Of a DNA stretch of 64,000 nt, positions 18,824 to 27,859 are shown in pieces (within the stretch, counting starts at the first letter, position 1; every line of letters begins with the position of its first letter). A program made the translations under genes and the position numbers. The stretch is from Candidatus Leptovillus affinis (GTDB taxonomy: Bacteria; Chloroflexota; Anaerolineae; Promineifilales; Promineifilaceae). A model generated the notes under the pieces. It did no database searches. It had not been told where the DNA came from and saw nothing but the letters and a program-made list of their open reading frames with translations. The DNA lies in assembly GCA_016705235.1 (NCBI GenBank), contig JADIYP010000006.1, positions 1,302,001 to 1,366,000 on the forward strand. The letters run 5' to 3'.

Positions 18824-19897
18824 ATGAACGCATATAATCCATCGAACGGACTCATGAGACCCGACAGGCCGGTGGGCATTGTGGGGTATGGGGCTTATGT
18901 GCCCCGTTATCGCATTCCCGCCGCCGAAATTTCCCGCATGTGGACCGGCGGCACAGGCGGCGTGCCCATCAAAGAAAAAGCCGTCAACGGCCTGGATGAA
19001 GACGTGGCCACCATGTCGATTGAGGCTGCCCGCAACGCCATGCTGCGCGCCCAAATCAATCCCCAGGAAATTCGCGCCGTCTGGGTAGGCAGCGAAAGCC
19101 ACCCCTATGCCGTCAAACCCACCAGCACCATCGTCGCCGAAGCCATCGGCGCTGTGCCCAACACACAGGCCGCCGACTGGGAATTCGCCTGCAAGGCGGG
19201 CACGGAAGCGATGCAGGCCGCCATCGCCTTTGTTGGTTCCGGCATGGCCCGCTATGCCCTGAGCATTGGCATGGACACAGCCCAGGGGCGTCCAGGTGAT
19301 GCGCTGGAATACACGGCCGCTGCCGGCGGCGCGGCCATCCTCATCGGTCCGGCGGCCGAGTCTTTGGTTTTGATTGATGGCTCTTATTCCTTCGTTACCG
19401 ACACGCCAGACTTCTGGCGGCGCGCCCACGCCGATTACCCATCACACGGCGACCGGTTTACCGGCGAACCGGCCTATTTTAAGCATGTTCTGGGCGCGGC
19501 GGAGGCTTTGATGACGGCCGTTAACCGCACCGCCAGCGATTACCGTTGGGCCGTCTTCCACCAGCCCAACGCCAAATTCCCCGAACGCGCCGCGCAAGCC
19601 CTGGGCTTCGCCCCCGACCAATTCAAAGTTGGCCTGCTCAGCCCGCGCATTGGCAACACCTATTCCGGCTCCACCATGATCGGCCTGACCGCCATTTTGG
19701 ATGTAGCCGAACCCGGCGACCGCATTCTCATGGTCAGCTATGGCTCTGGCGCCGGCTCCGATGCCTTCGATCTGCAAGTTACCGAACGCCTGCTAGAAGC
19801 TCGTGGACGGGCCATCTCCACCGAAGGCTACATTGCCCGTCGCACCGAAATTGACTACGCGACATACACACGCTATCGAGACAAGCTCAAACTTTAA
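18824..19897 (+). CDS. Hydroxymethylglutaryl-CoA synthase, archaeal type
   Basis: The protein has 357 residues; AAAAGGAAATT precedes the ATG. The catalytic Cys is in EFACKAGTEA, the His in VFHQPNAKF, and the GNTYSGS segment closes the active site. It condenses acetyl-CoA with acetoacetyl-CoA to HMG-CoA. The short length and similarity pattern match the archaeal HMGCS branch, which works in a complex with a thiolase and a DUF35 protein; both are encoded just downstream. It lies 90 bases after the reductase gene, so the four genes probably form one mevalonate operon. Confidence 0.93.
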   Translation: MNAYNPSNGLMRPDRPVGIVGYGAYVPRYRIPAAEISRMWTGGTGGVPIKEKAVNGLDEDVATMSIEAARNAMLRAQINPQEIRAVWVGSESHPYAVKPTSTIVAEAIGAVPNTQAADWEFACKAGTEAMQAAIAFVGSGMARYALSIGMDTAQGRPGDALEYTAAAGGAAILIGPAAESLVLIDGSYSFVTDTPDFWRRAHADYPSHGDRFTGEPAYFKHVLGAAEALMTAVNRTASDYRWAVFHQPNAKFPERAAQALGFAPDQFKVGLLSPRIGNTYSGSTMIGLTAILDVAEPGDRILMVSYGSGAGSDAFDLQVTERLLEARGRAISTEGYIARRTEIDYATYTRYRDKLKL

Positions 19898-20020
19898 AGG
19901 TTCTTCAGGAACTCAGGGGGTTGACAGCCCCTGATGCGTGAAGCGTGATGCGTAACCAGAGAGGTTTCACGCATCACGTATCACGCATCAGACCAAACCC
20001 CATGAAATCCCAAAGACCCA
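19897..20020. repeat. GATGCGTGA dispersed repeat, copy A
   Basis: This is about 124 bp. It is nearly identical to the reverse complement of 56614-56737, including the flanks AAGGTTCTTCAGGAACTCAG and the CCCAAAGACCC end. The centre is a palindrome (TGATGCGTGA with TCACGCATCA). A more diverged copy lies at 63508-63612. It separates the HMG-CoA synthase and thiolase genes. An AT-rich stretch with short direct repeats follows at 20028-20100. Confidence 0.8.
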
Positions 20021-20100
20021 CTTTAAATTGACGATTAACGATTTACGATTGAATCGTCAATCGAAAATTGGAAATTGAAAATCACAAATCAAAAATCACT

Positions 20101-21255
20101 ATGAACGTATCAATCATTGGCATTGGACAAACTGAAGTTAAAGAAATGTGGGAAACCTCCATCCGCCATCTGGCGTGGTACGCCATCGAGGCGGCGTTGG
20201 ATGATGCCCACATCAGCAAAGTAGGCGCGCTGTTCGTGGGCAACATGCTCTCCGGCGAACTGAGCCAGCAAAACCATTTGGGCGCGCTGGTCGCCGATTT
20301 TGCCGGTATGCGCGGCATCGAGGCGGTCACGGTGGAAGCGGCCGACGCTTCCGGCGGGATGGCGCTGCGACAGGCCATTCTGGCTGTCAAAAGCGGCTTG
20401 GTGGAAACGGCGCTGGCCGTCGGCGTGGAAAAAATGACCGATCAGACCGGCTCGGCGGTGACATCGGCCATGGCCTACGGCCTGGACGCTGATTATGAGG
20501 CCATGCAAGGGTTGACGATGGCCGGCATGGGGGCGCTGCTGATGCGCCGTTATATGTTTGAGCATGGCGTGGGCGTAGCCGATTTTGCCGGCTTCAGCGT
20601 TAACGCCCATGCCAACGGCGCAGCCAACCCGCTGGCGATGTTCCGCAACCGCATCAAACCAGAGCGTTTTGCTTCCGCCCCTGTGGTCGCTGATCCGGTG
20701 AATTTGTTCGACATGGCTCCGGCGGCAGACGGCGCAGCGGCGGTGATTGTGACCAGCCGGGAAAAGGGGATGGACATGGTAGCGCAGCCCGTGGAAATCA
20801 TCGGCTCGGCGGCGGCGACGGACACTGTGGCTCTCCATGATCGCCAGGATATTTTGCGTCTACGCGCCGCAGAAATCAGCGCCCAAAAAGCGTTTGCCCA
20901 AGCTGGCCTGACACCAAATGACATCGATCTGTTTGAGCTGCACGACTCATTTACGGTGCTGGCGGCTCTGTCGCTGGAAGCGGCCGGGTATGCCGCGCGG
21001 GGCGAAGGGTGGCAGTTGGCGCGAGATGGTGAGATTGGGCGAAACGGCCGTATTCCCATCAGCACATTCGGCGGCCTGAAAGCGCGGGGCAATCCCATGG
21101 GCGCAACCGGCATGTACCAGATCGTCGAGGTCGCGCGGCAGCTGCGCGGCCTGGCCGGCGATTGCCAGGTAGCCGATGCAAAAATCGGCATGGCGCAAAA
21201 TTTGGGTACGAGCGGAGCAACGGCCGTAACCCACATCCTGCGCGCCGCCCAGTAA
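20101..21255 (+). CDS. Thiolase-family protein lacking the usual Cys and His
   Basis: From ATG 20101 the protein has 384 residues; an in-frame ATG at 20068 lies in repeat-rich AT sequence. The fold is that of SCP2/archaeal acetyl-CoA acetyltransferases (IGIGQTEVKE, GVEKMTD, ELHDSFTVLAALSLEA, GGLKARG). Two catalytic positions differ. The nucleophile region reads VEAADASGG, with Asp 82 where VEAAC is expected. The GHPxGATG box reads GNPMGATG, with Asn 331 for His. The His in ELHDSFT is kept. Its place between HMG-CoA synthase and DUF35 suggests the acetoacetyl-CoA-forming thiolase of the mevalonate pathway. With these residues lost it may be a structural subunit or have a different C-C lyase chemistry. 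Confidence 0.85.
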   Translation: MNVSIIGIGQTEVKEMWETSIRHLAWYAIEAALDDAHISKVGALFVGNMLSGELSQQNHLGALVADFAGMRGIEAVTVEAADASGGMALRQAILAVKSGLVETALAVGVEKMTDQTGSAVTSAMAYGLDADYEAMQGLTMAGMGALLMRRYMFEHGVGVADFAGFSVNAHANGAANPLAMFRNRIKPERFASAPVVADPVNLFDMAPAADGAAAVIVTSREKGMDMVAQPVEIIGSAAATDTVALHDRQDILRLRAAEISAQKAFAQAGLTPNDIDLFELHDSFTVLAALSLEAAGYAARGEGWQLARDGEIGRNGRIPISTFGGLKARGNPMGATGMYQIVEVARQLRGLAGDCQVADAKIGMAQNLGTSGATAVTHILRAAQ

Positions 21256-21488
21256 AAAATGACATTTCCGGTGCAATTCATCGACAATATATGAATTTTT
21301 ACTCAGAAAACGGCCGTGTGATAGTTTTTGGCAGTCGTTTTGGCGTATGTTGGCAGTGAATGGGAGTTATTCCGTGGATAATTCTCTGTGGATGCGGACA
21401 TGCGAATAAATTGCAATGGGACGCAGCACTTGAAATTAAACTGATTTTTTCGACATCTTCGGAATGAGTCGGAGGCAATAGAAATAAA
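21256..21488. other. Gap between thiolase and DUF35 genes
   Basis: This is 233 bases of lower GC with one ACGGCCGT (about 21309). I see no gene or clear hairpin. GGAGGC at about 21471-21476, 12 or so bases before the DUF35 ATG, is a possible ribosome binding site. Confidence 0.4.
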
Positions 21489-21899
21489 ATGGAAGTATCA
21501 CGTCATTGGCGTTTACAAGCACAGCGGTACCAATTGGTTGGCGAAACATGCGATTCTTGCGGCGTAAAATTATTCCCGCCACGGGATGTCTGTCTGGAAT
21601 GCGAAGCGCCCGCGCAAGAGCTTTACACATTCACCGGTTTGGGTGAAATCTACTCTTACACCACAATTTATGATGCGCCGGCCGGTTTTGAACATAACAC
21701 GCCGTACATGGTAGCGCTCATCAAATTGGAAGAAGGCCCCCTGGTTACAGCTCAGTTGACCGATATCGACCCGTCTGAGGCCGTGATTGGGATGCCCGTC
21801 GAAATGGTAACGCGCAAGCTGCGCACCGACGGGGACGAGGGGATGATTGTGTATGGGTACAAGTTTAGACCGGCTGTGGAAGAGTTAACGGCCGTTTAA
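21489..21899 (+). CDS. DUF35 OB-fold / zinc ribbon acyl-CoA-binding protein
   Basis: The protein has 136 residues. An N-terminal rubredoxin-like zinc ribbon (C21-x2-C24 and C35-x2-C38) is followed by an OB fold (about 48-125, GLGEIYSYTTIYDAPAGF). In archaea this protein bridges acetoacetyl-CoA thiolase and HMG-CoA synthase and channels the intermediate; in steroid-degrading actinobacteria a related domain pairs with Cys-less thiolase-like aldolases. Both precedents fit its neighbours. A strong terminator follows 25 bases after the stop, ending the operon. Confidence 0.9.
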   Translation: MEVSRHWRLQAQRYQLVGETCDSCGVKLFPPRDVCLECEAPAQELYTFTGLGEIYSYTTIYDAPAGFEHNTPYMVALIKLEEGPLVTAQLTDIDPSEAVIGMPVEMVTRKLRTDGDEGMIVYGYKFRPAVEELTAV

Positions 21900-21924
21900 C
21901 CCCACCCTATCCCGCAAAAATACC

Positions 21925-21956
21925 AAAAGCCCGTCTGAATCCAGACGGGCTTTTTT
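21925..21956 (+). terminator. Rho-independent terminator of the mevalonate operon
   Basis: AAAAGCCCGTCTG and CAGACGGGCTTTTTT pair around a 4-base loop, with a run of six T. It lies directly after the DUF35 gene. Confidence 0.95.
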
Positions 21957-21959
21957 GTT

Positions 21960-22453
21960 GACCCATACTCAACCATCACCAAACCCCACAAAGAACAAGT
22001 TTTACCCAAACGAAAGGTGACAAAAATCACAATTCTACATGCCGAATGTCACTCATTTCGAGCAGCGATTTAGCTATATGATGCGATCAAGTTACCAGGC
22101 AGCTGGCGAGTCTGCAAAAAAAGCAGGCAAAACGGTGGTTACACAGGGGAAAATGCGGGGATAAGCCACTCATTTGTTTTTACACTTCCGCACCACATAA
22201 TCAGATAACGGCCGTTGGTTAGGCCACATAACCAACCTTGCAGCCAACCACCCTCCAAATAAGTCCAGAATAAATCTCATGACAACGGCGACCACTTGAG
22301 ATCGTATTGAGCGGCTCTTGCTGCTAGTTCAACCGATTAAATTGTGGTATACGATGATTTTGTGTCGCTTATTTTGTGGTTTTTCTTTCGCCTGGCAAAA
22401 CCAATGCATTTCCGTTCGGGGAATGCCCAAGGCAAGGATATGAGGGTAAACAA
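21960..22453. other. Long gap before the SUMF1-type gene
   Basis: About 490 bases of lower GC contain no convincing gene on either strand. One ACGGCCGT is at about 22208. There are short hairpin-capable stretches near 22100-22150, but nothing that I can match to a known riboswitch. GAGGGT lies just before the next ATG. Confidence 0.45.
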
Positions 22454-23593
22454 ATGAAAAGGTCACAGCTGATCGTTAAAGTATTCGTGATCGCACTGGT
22501 CTTTGCTTTCCAGAGTGCGTGCAATTCTGCTGGCAATTCAAGCGGATCCGAGGCCACGGCCGTTCCTCAAAGCGAAGGTGCCCAAGAAATCAATGAAAAC
22601 CTGGAGGCCGTAGAAATTGCGGTCGATTCCCAAACTGAACCCACACAACCTTCAGACAGCGCCATCAACGAAGCCTCTGAGCCGGCCGATTCCGCCAACG
22701 AAATCACCCCAGAAACGCTTGGCAGCCTTGACGTTACAACTGAAGCCGCCGAACCAACACCTGAACCTGCCGACGCTAACACCGAAGAGACACCTGAACC
22801 TACGGCGGATGCGCCACACATCGCCTTCGATCCTGAAAACACAAAAGATGGCATGGTCATGGTGTTTATACCGGCAGGGGAGTTCCCCATGGGCACAAGC
22901 GATGAACAACGAACTCGTTTAATTGACGAACATATCTGGGACAAAAACTGGAATGAGAGCGAACTACCCCTCCACACGGTTTACCTGGACGCCTATTGGA
23001 TCGACCAGACAGAGGTAACAAACGGACAATATGCCCTATGTGTTGCAGACGGCGTTTGCCAGGAACCCCGTTTTTTGAAATCGGCAACCCGGGATAGTTA
23101 TTTTGGCAATCCGGAATTCCAAAACTACCCGGTGGTCTATATCGACTGGACCATGGCCAAAACCTACTGCACATGGGCGGGCAGAAGGCTGCCAACAGAA
23201 GCGGAATGGGAAAAGGCCGCCCGAGGAACCGATGGACGTCTCTACCCATGGGGAAATGAAATCGACAACACGCGGGCAAACTTTACCGGTGGCAGCGAAG
23301 GCGGCGACACAATGGCTGTGGGTAGTTTTATAGAGGGCGCCAGCCCCTACGGCGTACTCGATATGGCCGGCAACGTCTGGGAATGGGTAGCGGACGAGTA
23401 TGCCCAAAGGTACTACTATAATTCACCGTCAGAGAACCCGCCCGGCCCTACGCTTACCGGAATGCGGTATACGGTCCGTGGTGGTACGTGGAATGGCACA
23501 GTAAACAGCATGCGCATAGCCCATCGTTTTGGAATGAAAGTGGACTACACAGACTTCCCGACTGGCGGCATTCGGTGCGCCGCTTCGCCGTAA
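22454..23593 (+). CDS. Lipoprotein with SUMF1/formylglycine-generating-enzyme-like domain
   Basis: From ATG 22454 the protein has 379 residues; the longer frame from 22376 lacks a ribosome site and a signal. The lipobox is FQSAC (Cys near 23). A Glu/Thr/Pro-rich linker (about 30-125) leads to the SUMF1 fold: MVMVFIPAGEFPMGTS, IDQTEVTNGQYALC, GRRLPTEAEWEKAARG, YPWGNE, DMAGNVWEWVADEY and RGGTWN. True formylglycine-generating enzymes need a C-terminal copper-binding Cys pair; I do not see it, so this is more likely a non-catalytic or C-type-lectin-like binding domain on the cell surface. Its 1.4 kb carry no ACGGCCGT after the signal region. Confidence 0.87.
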   Translation: MKRSQLIVKVFVIALVFAFQSACNSAGNSSGSEATAVPQSEGAQEINENLEAVEIAVDSQTEPTQPSDSAINEASEPADSANEITPETLGSLDVTTEAAEPTPEPADANTEETPEPTADAPHIAFDPENTKDGMVMVFIPAGEFPMGTSDEQRTRLIDEHIWDKNWNESELPLHTVYLDAYWIDQTEVTNGQYALCVADGVCQEPRFLKSATRDSYFGNPEFQNYPVVYIDWTMAKTYCTWAGRRLPTEAEWEKAARGTDGRLYPWGNEIDNTRANFTGGSEGGDTMAVGSFIEGASPYGVLDMAGNVWEWVADEYAQRYYYNSPSENPPGPTLTGMRYTVRGGTWNGTVNSMRIAHRFGMKVDYTDFPTGGIRCAASP

Positions 23594-23744
23594 ATTTAGA
23601 TTTACCGCCGGCAAACAACGACAAGGACAAGGATAACCTGACTTACGAGAAATTGGAGACTCTGGCAATCCAAAGTCTCCAATTTCCAATCTTCACCGCG
23701 AAACTCAATCGAAATCCAGACTCTCGTTTGTTATACTCCTTGTC

Positions 23745-26091
23745 ATGAACCAATTTCCCTACCTCAACCCCACATTACCTATACCCCAACGTGTCGCCGA
23801 CCTGCTGACGCGTATGACTCTGGACGAAAAACTGGCCCAGATGACCATTTTCAGCTTTCCCGGCCATCATCCCCGCGAGGACGAAGAAGGCCCGATTGAC
23901 CTGGACCAACTGCGCCAGGATTGGCCGCACGGCGTGGGCGGCATTGGCCGCGTAGGATTGTATCGCGGCAGCCAGGCAACGGCCGTCGCCGCCAACGCCA
24001 TCCAACACTACGCCCGCCACGAAACCCGGCTGGGCATCCCCATCCTCATCATCGACGAAGCGCTGCACGGCCTGATGGGTTGGCACGCCACCAGCTTTCC
24101 GCAGGCCATCGGCCTGGCCGCCACCTGGGACCCGGCGCTGGTGGAGCAAGCCTTCACCGCTGCCGCCGCTGAGATGCGCGCGCGTGGCAGCCACTGGGCG
24201 CTGACGCCCGTGCTGGACCTGGCCCGCGACCCCCGCTGGGGGCGTACCGAGGAAACCTACGGCGAGGACCCGCACCTGGTGTCTCAGATGGGCGCGGCGG
24301 CCATTTTTGGCCTGCAAGGGCGCGACTCGGCCATCGCCAGCGACCGGGTGCTGGCGACGGCCAAACATTTTGCCGTCCACGGCCAACCGGAAGGCGGTAC
24401 AAACTGCGGTCCAACCAACTTCGCCGAACGCGAGATTCGAGAGGTGTTTTTACGGCCGTTCCAAACGGCCGTGCAAACCGCCCGCGTCGCCACCATCATG
24501 GCCTCCTATAACGAAATCAACGGCATCCCCGCCCACAAAAACAAGTGGCTGCTGCAAGACGTGCTGCGCGGCGAATGGGATTTCGACGGCCTCATCATCT
24601 CCGATGGCGGCGGCATCCGTGATCTGGAACGGCTGCACCACGTGGCCGCCGACCGCGCCGACGCCGCCCGGCAGGCCCTGCAATCCGGCATCGAATACGA
24701 ACTCGACGACTGCTTCTTCCTGCTGAAAGAGCAGGTCGCCGCCGGGCTGGTGGACGAGGCGTTGATTGATACGGCCGTCGCCCGCATCCTCGGCCTGAAA
24801 TTTGCCTTGGGACTGTTTGAAAACCCGCTGGTCGATCCCGAACAGGCGGCGGCGGTCCACAGCCCGGAAAATCGCGCCCTGGCCTTGGAGGCCGCGCGCA
24901 AAACCATCACCCTGCTTAAAAACGAGCCGCTGCCCGGCGGCCAACCGCTCCTGCCGCTGGCTACTGCGGCGCTGCGGCGGGTGGCCGTCATCGGCCCCAA
25001 CGCGGCGCGGGTGCATCAGGGCGGCTACAGCGTGCAGGCTGAAGATGGCGTGAGCGTGCTGGATGGCATTCGCCACTACCTGGACGGGCAGGCCGAGGTG
25101 GTCTACGCCGAGGGCTGCCGCATCACGGATGACGGCGGCGGTTGGATGGGCTGGTGGCGCGACGAGGTGATTCCTCTGATCCGGCCGAAGATGCCGCGCG
25201 GATCAAAGAAGCCACGGCCGTCGCCCAATCCGCCGACGTGGCCATCCTGGTTTTGGGGTGAAAATGAATCCGTCTGCCGCGAAGGCTGGAGCCGCGACCA
25301 TCCAGGGCGACCGTGACAGCCTGGATTTGCCAGGCGCGCAGGAAGCGCTGCTGCAAGCAGTGGCGGCGACGGGCGTGCCGGTGGTGCTGGTGCTGATTAA
25401 CGGCCGTCCCCTCTCCATCCAATGGGCCGCCGAACACATCCCGGCCATTGTAGAATGCTGGTACGTGGGCGAGGCGGGCGGAACGGCCGTGGCTGAAGCA
25501 CTCTTCGGGGCCGTCAATCCCGGCGGTAAGCTGCCCATCACCTTCCCCCGCTCCGTGGGGCAGATTCCCGCCTTCTACAACCACAAACCCTCCGCCCGAC
25601 GCGGCTACCTCTTCCACGACAATTCGCCGCTGTTCCCCTTCGGGCACGGCCTCAGCTACACGACGTTTGCCTACAGCGACCTGGCGATTACGCCGCCGGC
25701 CATCCCGCCAACAGGCGAGGTAACAATCAGCGTGACGGTGACCAACACCGGCCAGCGTGCCGGGGATGAAGTAGCCCAGCTTTACCTGCGCGACTGTCTC
25801 AGCTCGGTGACGCGGCCGGTGCAGGAGCTAAAAGGCTTCCAACGGCTGACTTTGCCGCCGGGCGAAAGCCGCCGGGTGACGTTTACGCTAACGTCCACCG
25901 ATCTGGCCTTGCTGGATGAAACGATGAATTTAGTAGTGGAGCCGGGTGAGTTTGCGGTGGTGGTGGGTGGGAGTTCGGTTGGGGGTGTAGACGGCCGTTT
26001 CACCGTCACCGCACCTGAAAATAGTTACACGGATGACACGGATTTGACGGGTTTTTGCGAAAGTCCTAATCGGGCAGGCTTGCCACACTGA
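23745..26091 (+). pseudogene. GH3 beta-glucosidase, broken by several frameshifts
   Basis: The first frame (to about 25170) has the GH3 TIM barrel, with KHFAVHGQPEGG and the nucleophile Asp in GLIISDGGGIRDL. Conserved sequence then passes through two other frames. DPAEDAARIKEATAV and ADVAILVLG run from about 25179, GENESVCREGWSRDHPG from about 25254, and DRDSLDLPG from about 25307 to the end. The last part has the alpha/beta sandwich (GEAGGTAVAEALFG, GKLPITFPRSVGQIP, FPFGHGLSYT) and a fibronectin III-like domain. At least three one-base indels fall within 150 bp, two of them in G runs. Rejoined it would have about 780 residues and release glucose from beta-glucosides. No signal peptide is seen. 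Confidence 0.85.
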
Positions 26092-26125
26092 CTCTGGCCT
26101 TAAGGTAACAGACGATTTGACTACT

Positions 26126-26515
26126 CTAATTCCAAAATAGCGATACAGGATATTGCTTGAACTGGCTGTCGTTGCTGACTAAGACAAACTGGTCCATTCT
26201 AGCTTGCGCTATCAACAGCCGATCAAATGGATCGCGGTGATGCATGGGCAAATCGTCCAGCGCTAGAACGATGGGGAGTGTTACGGGCAACAATTGCAGC
26301 TGATTCTGTTCCTGTTGGTGCTGAATGATTTCTGACAAAGGCTTTGCGAGCTGCAGCTTTCCCAACTGAGCTTTGATCTGCATTTCCCAGACGCTGGCGA
26401 CGCTTAACGCCAGTAAATTGGTCACATCCTGACAGGCTGCCAGCACGCGATCCGGAAGTTTTTCTGGTTCACTGTACCACCAGATAAACGCATGGGTATC
26501 AAGAAGCAGATTCAT
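26126..26515 (-). CDS. PIN-domain toxin (VapC-like)
   Basis: From ATG 26515 the protein has 129 residues. The metal-binding acids are visible: Asp in LLLDTHAFIWW (residue 6), Glu in SVASVWEMQIK, and Asp in HHRDPFDRLLIAQA. VapC toxins are Mg-dependent ribonucleases that cut tRNA or rRNA and are held inactive by their antitoxin. The start overlaps the end of the small upstream gene by 17 bases, the usual antitoxin-toxin order. The longer frame from 26572 would lie inside the antitoxin gene. Confidence 0.9.
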   Translation of the reverse strand: MNLLLDTHAFIWWYSEPEKLPDRVLAACQDVTNLLALSVASVWEMQIKAQLGKLQLAKPLSEIIQHQQEQNQLQLLPVTLPIVLALDDLPMHHRDPFDRLLIAQARMDQFVLVSNDSQFKQYPVSLFWN

Positions 26516-26738
26516 GATCGACATCATCTCCAAACCAGAAGGAATCGGGCAGCGGTTCGCTAAAGTCGTCACTTACCCAGACTGTGCCTGCATCCAGGCC
26601 GGGAGTACGCTGCGCCAAAAATGTGGTTTCAGAGGTTTGTTGCTGCTTAAACCGCAAGAACTTCACAAAATCTAGCAAGGTTTCCAATTGGGACGGCGGC
26701 AGAGATTCAATTTCGCGCCATAAGATTTCTTTTAACAT
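26499..26738 (-). CDS. DUF2281-type antitoxin
   Basis: From the ATG at 26738 the protein has 79 residues. The N-terminal half (MLKEILWREIESLPPSQLET, then LLDFVKFLRFKQQ) is the DUF2281 pattern. The acidic C-terminal tail would fold onto the PIN toxin encoded next. DUF2281 proteins are common partners of this VapC subgroup. An upstream in-frame start at 26798 is possible but has no better ribosome site. Confidence 0.82.
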   Translation of the reverse strand: MLKEILWREIESLPPSQLETLLDFVKFLRFKQQQTSETTFLAQRTPGLDAGTVWVSDDFSEPLPDSFWFGDDVDHESAS

Positions 26739-26857
26739 TAGCTTGCACCTCACACCATTCGTACAACTCACCTTTGCCTGGAGTATAGCATAAATCACGG
26801 GGCGAAACGGCCGTTTACTTTCCCATCATCATTCGCTAAGCAACAGGCACGGCAGTC

Positions 26858-27170
26858 TCAATCCCTTATCTGCCCATCCTCCAGATGAAGCACCCGGTCC
26901 ACGTATTCATCCACCAGGCTGTCATGCGAAGCCAGCAGGATGGTCAGGTCGCTGCGGAGGGCGATGGACTGGAACAGGCCCAGGATTTCGCGGGCGGTTT
27001 CGCTGTCCAGTTCGCCCGTGGCCTCATCGGCCAGGATGAGGCGCGGCCGGTTGGCAATGGCCCGGGCGATGGCCACTCGCTGCTGCTGCCCGCCGGACAT
27101 CTCGTAGGGACGGTGGTCGATCCACTTACTCAGGCCGACCATGTCCAGGCATTCGCGGGCACGGCCGTAC
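26858..27170 (-). pseudogene. 3' half of an ABC transporter ATPase (MacB/LolD type)
   Basis: Sequence from about 27169 down to 26858 carries the signature motif MSGGQQQRVAIARAIANRP, Walker B LILADEATGELDS and the switch ASHD, and ends normally with a LHLEDGQIRD-like tail. Walker A and the Q-loop half are missing; upstream in the same frame is unrelated sequence. The conserved part begins exactly next to an ACGGCCGT at 27161-27168, where a recombinase remnant ends. No permease is nearby. It cannot make a working ATPase. Confidence 0.85.
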
Positions 27171-27758
27171 TCCCTCCAGCCACCGGCCGCACAGCCAGCC
27201 ACGCCTGCAACACAGCCAACGCCTGTGGCGAAAGATAGGCTACCCGCTCGCAGCCCCTTTCCCGTGTAGCCACAAGCAGGGCAGTTGAGCCGCAGCCGGT
27301 TGCAGGTACAGGTCATCCCTATTCAGGTTGCGCACTTCCCCTACTCGCAGACCACACCGGAGCATGAGGGAGAACATGGCTCTATCGCGGGGCGACCGGA
27401 TGACGGCAAATAATGCTTCCAGGACATCATCCTCCACATCGCGGGGCAGGCGGCGACCCTGGCGGATGTAGTGACGCTGCGGCAGCACCGGACTGCGCGG
27501 CGCGTCGGCCATTGTCAGGTCGAGGAAACGGTAAAAGGTTCGCAGCGCTGCCAGCCGCCGGTTGACGGTGGCTGTGGCGTGTCCTTGTGCCTGGCACTGT
27601 TCGATGTAAGTATCTATGTCAGTTGCAGTGACTTCAGCGACAGCTTTGTCACACCAGTTGAAAAACAATTCGACATCGTTGGTGTAATGAATGTGGGTGG
27701 AAGCGTGGGGACTCCGGCGACGGAGCCACTGTTGGAAACGGGCAATTTCGGCTAACAT
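27171..27758 (-). pseudogene. Tyrosine recombinase/integrase, truncated and frameshifted
   Basis: ATG 27758 opens a SAM-like core-binding domain (about 1-90) and the start of the catalytic domain with the first catalytic Arg (CGLRVGEVRNLNRDDL). The frame passes LHGKG at about 27257, then shifts by one base in a GGGG run. The other frame goes on with CERVAYLSPQALAVLQAWLA to about 27175. The HxxR and Tyr parts are gone, replaced by the ABC ATPase remnant. It is a dead integrase, probably left from a mobile element. Confidence 0.82.
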
Positions 27759-27761
27759 GGT

Positions 27762-27835
27762 AGCACCTCCAGGTGATATGAATTTGGGTTGAATCTACGC
27801 CGATTCTTGCCGCATCATACCACCTGGAGTGCCCT
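27762..27835. repeat. Imperfect inverted repeat upstream of the recombinase
   Basis: GGTAGCACCTCCAGGTGATA and ATACCACCTGGAGTGCC are imperfect inverted copies about 35 bases apart, just before the integrase start. They could mark the end of the former element. Confidence 0.45.
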
Positions 27836-27859
27836 CTGGATCTAACTTAATGTAAAAAT

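Noticed and set aside
21960..22453. Possible riboswitch in the long leader before the SUMF1-type gene
   Set aside because: I could not match the conserved core of any riboswitch class, and the downstream gene does not suggest a ligand.
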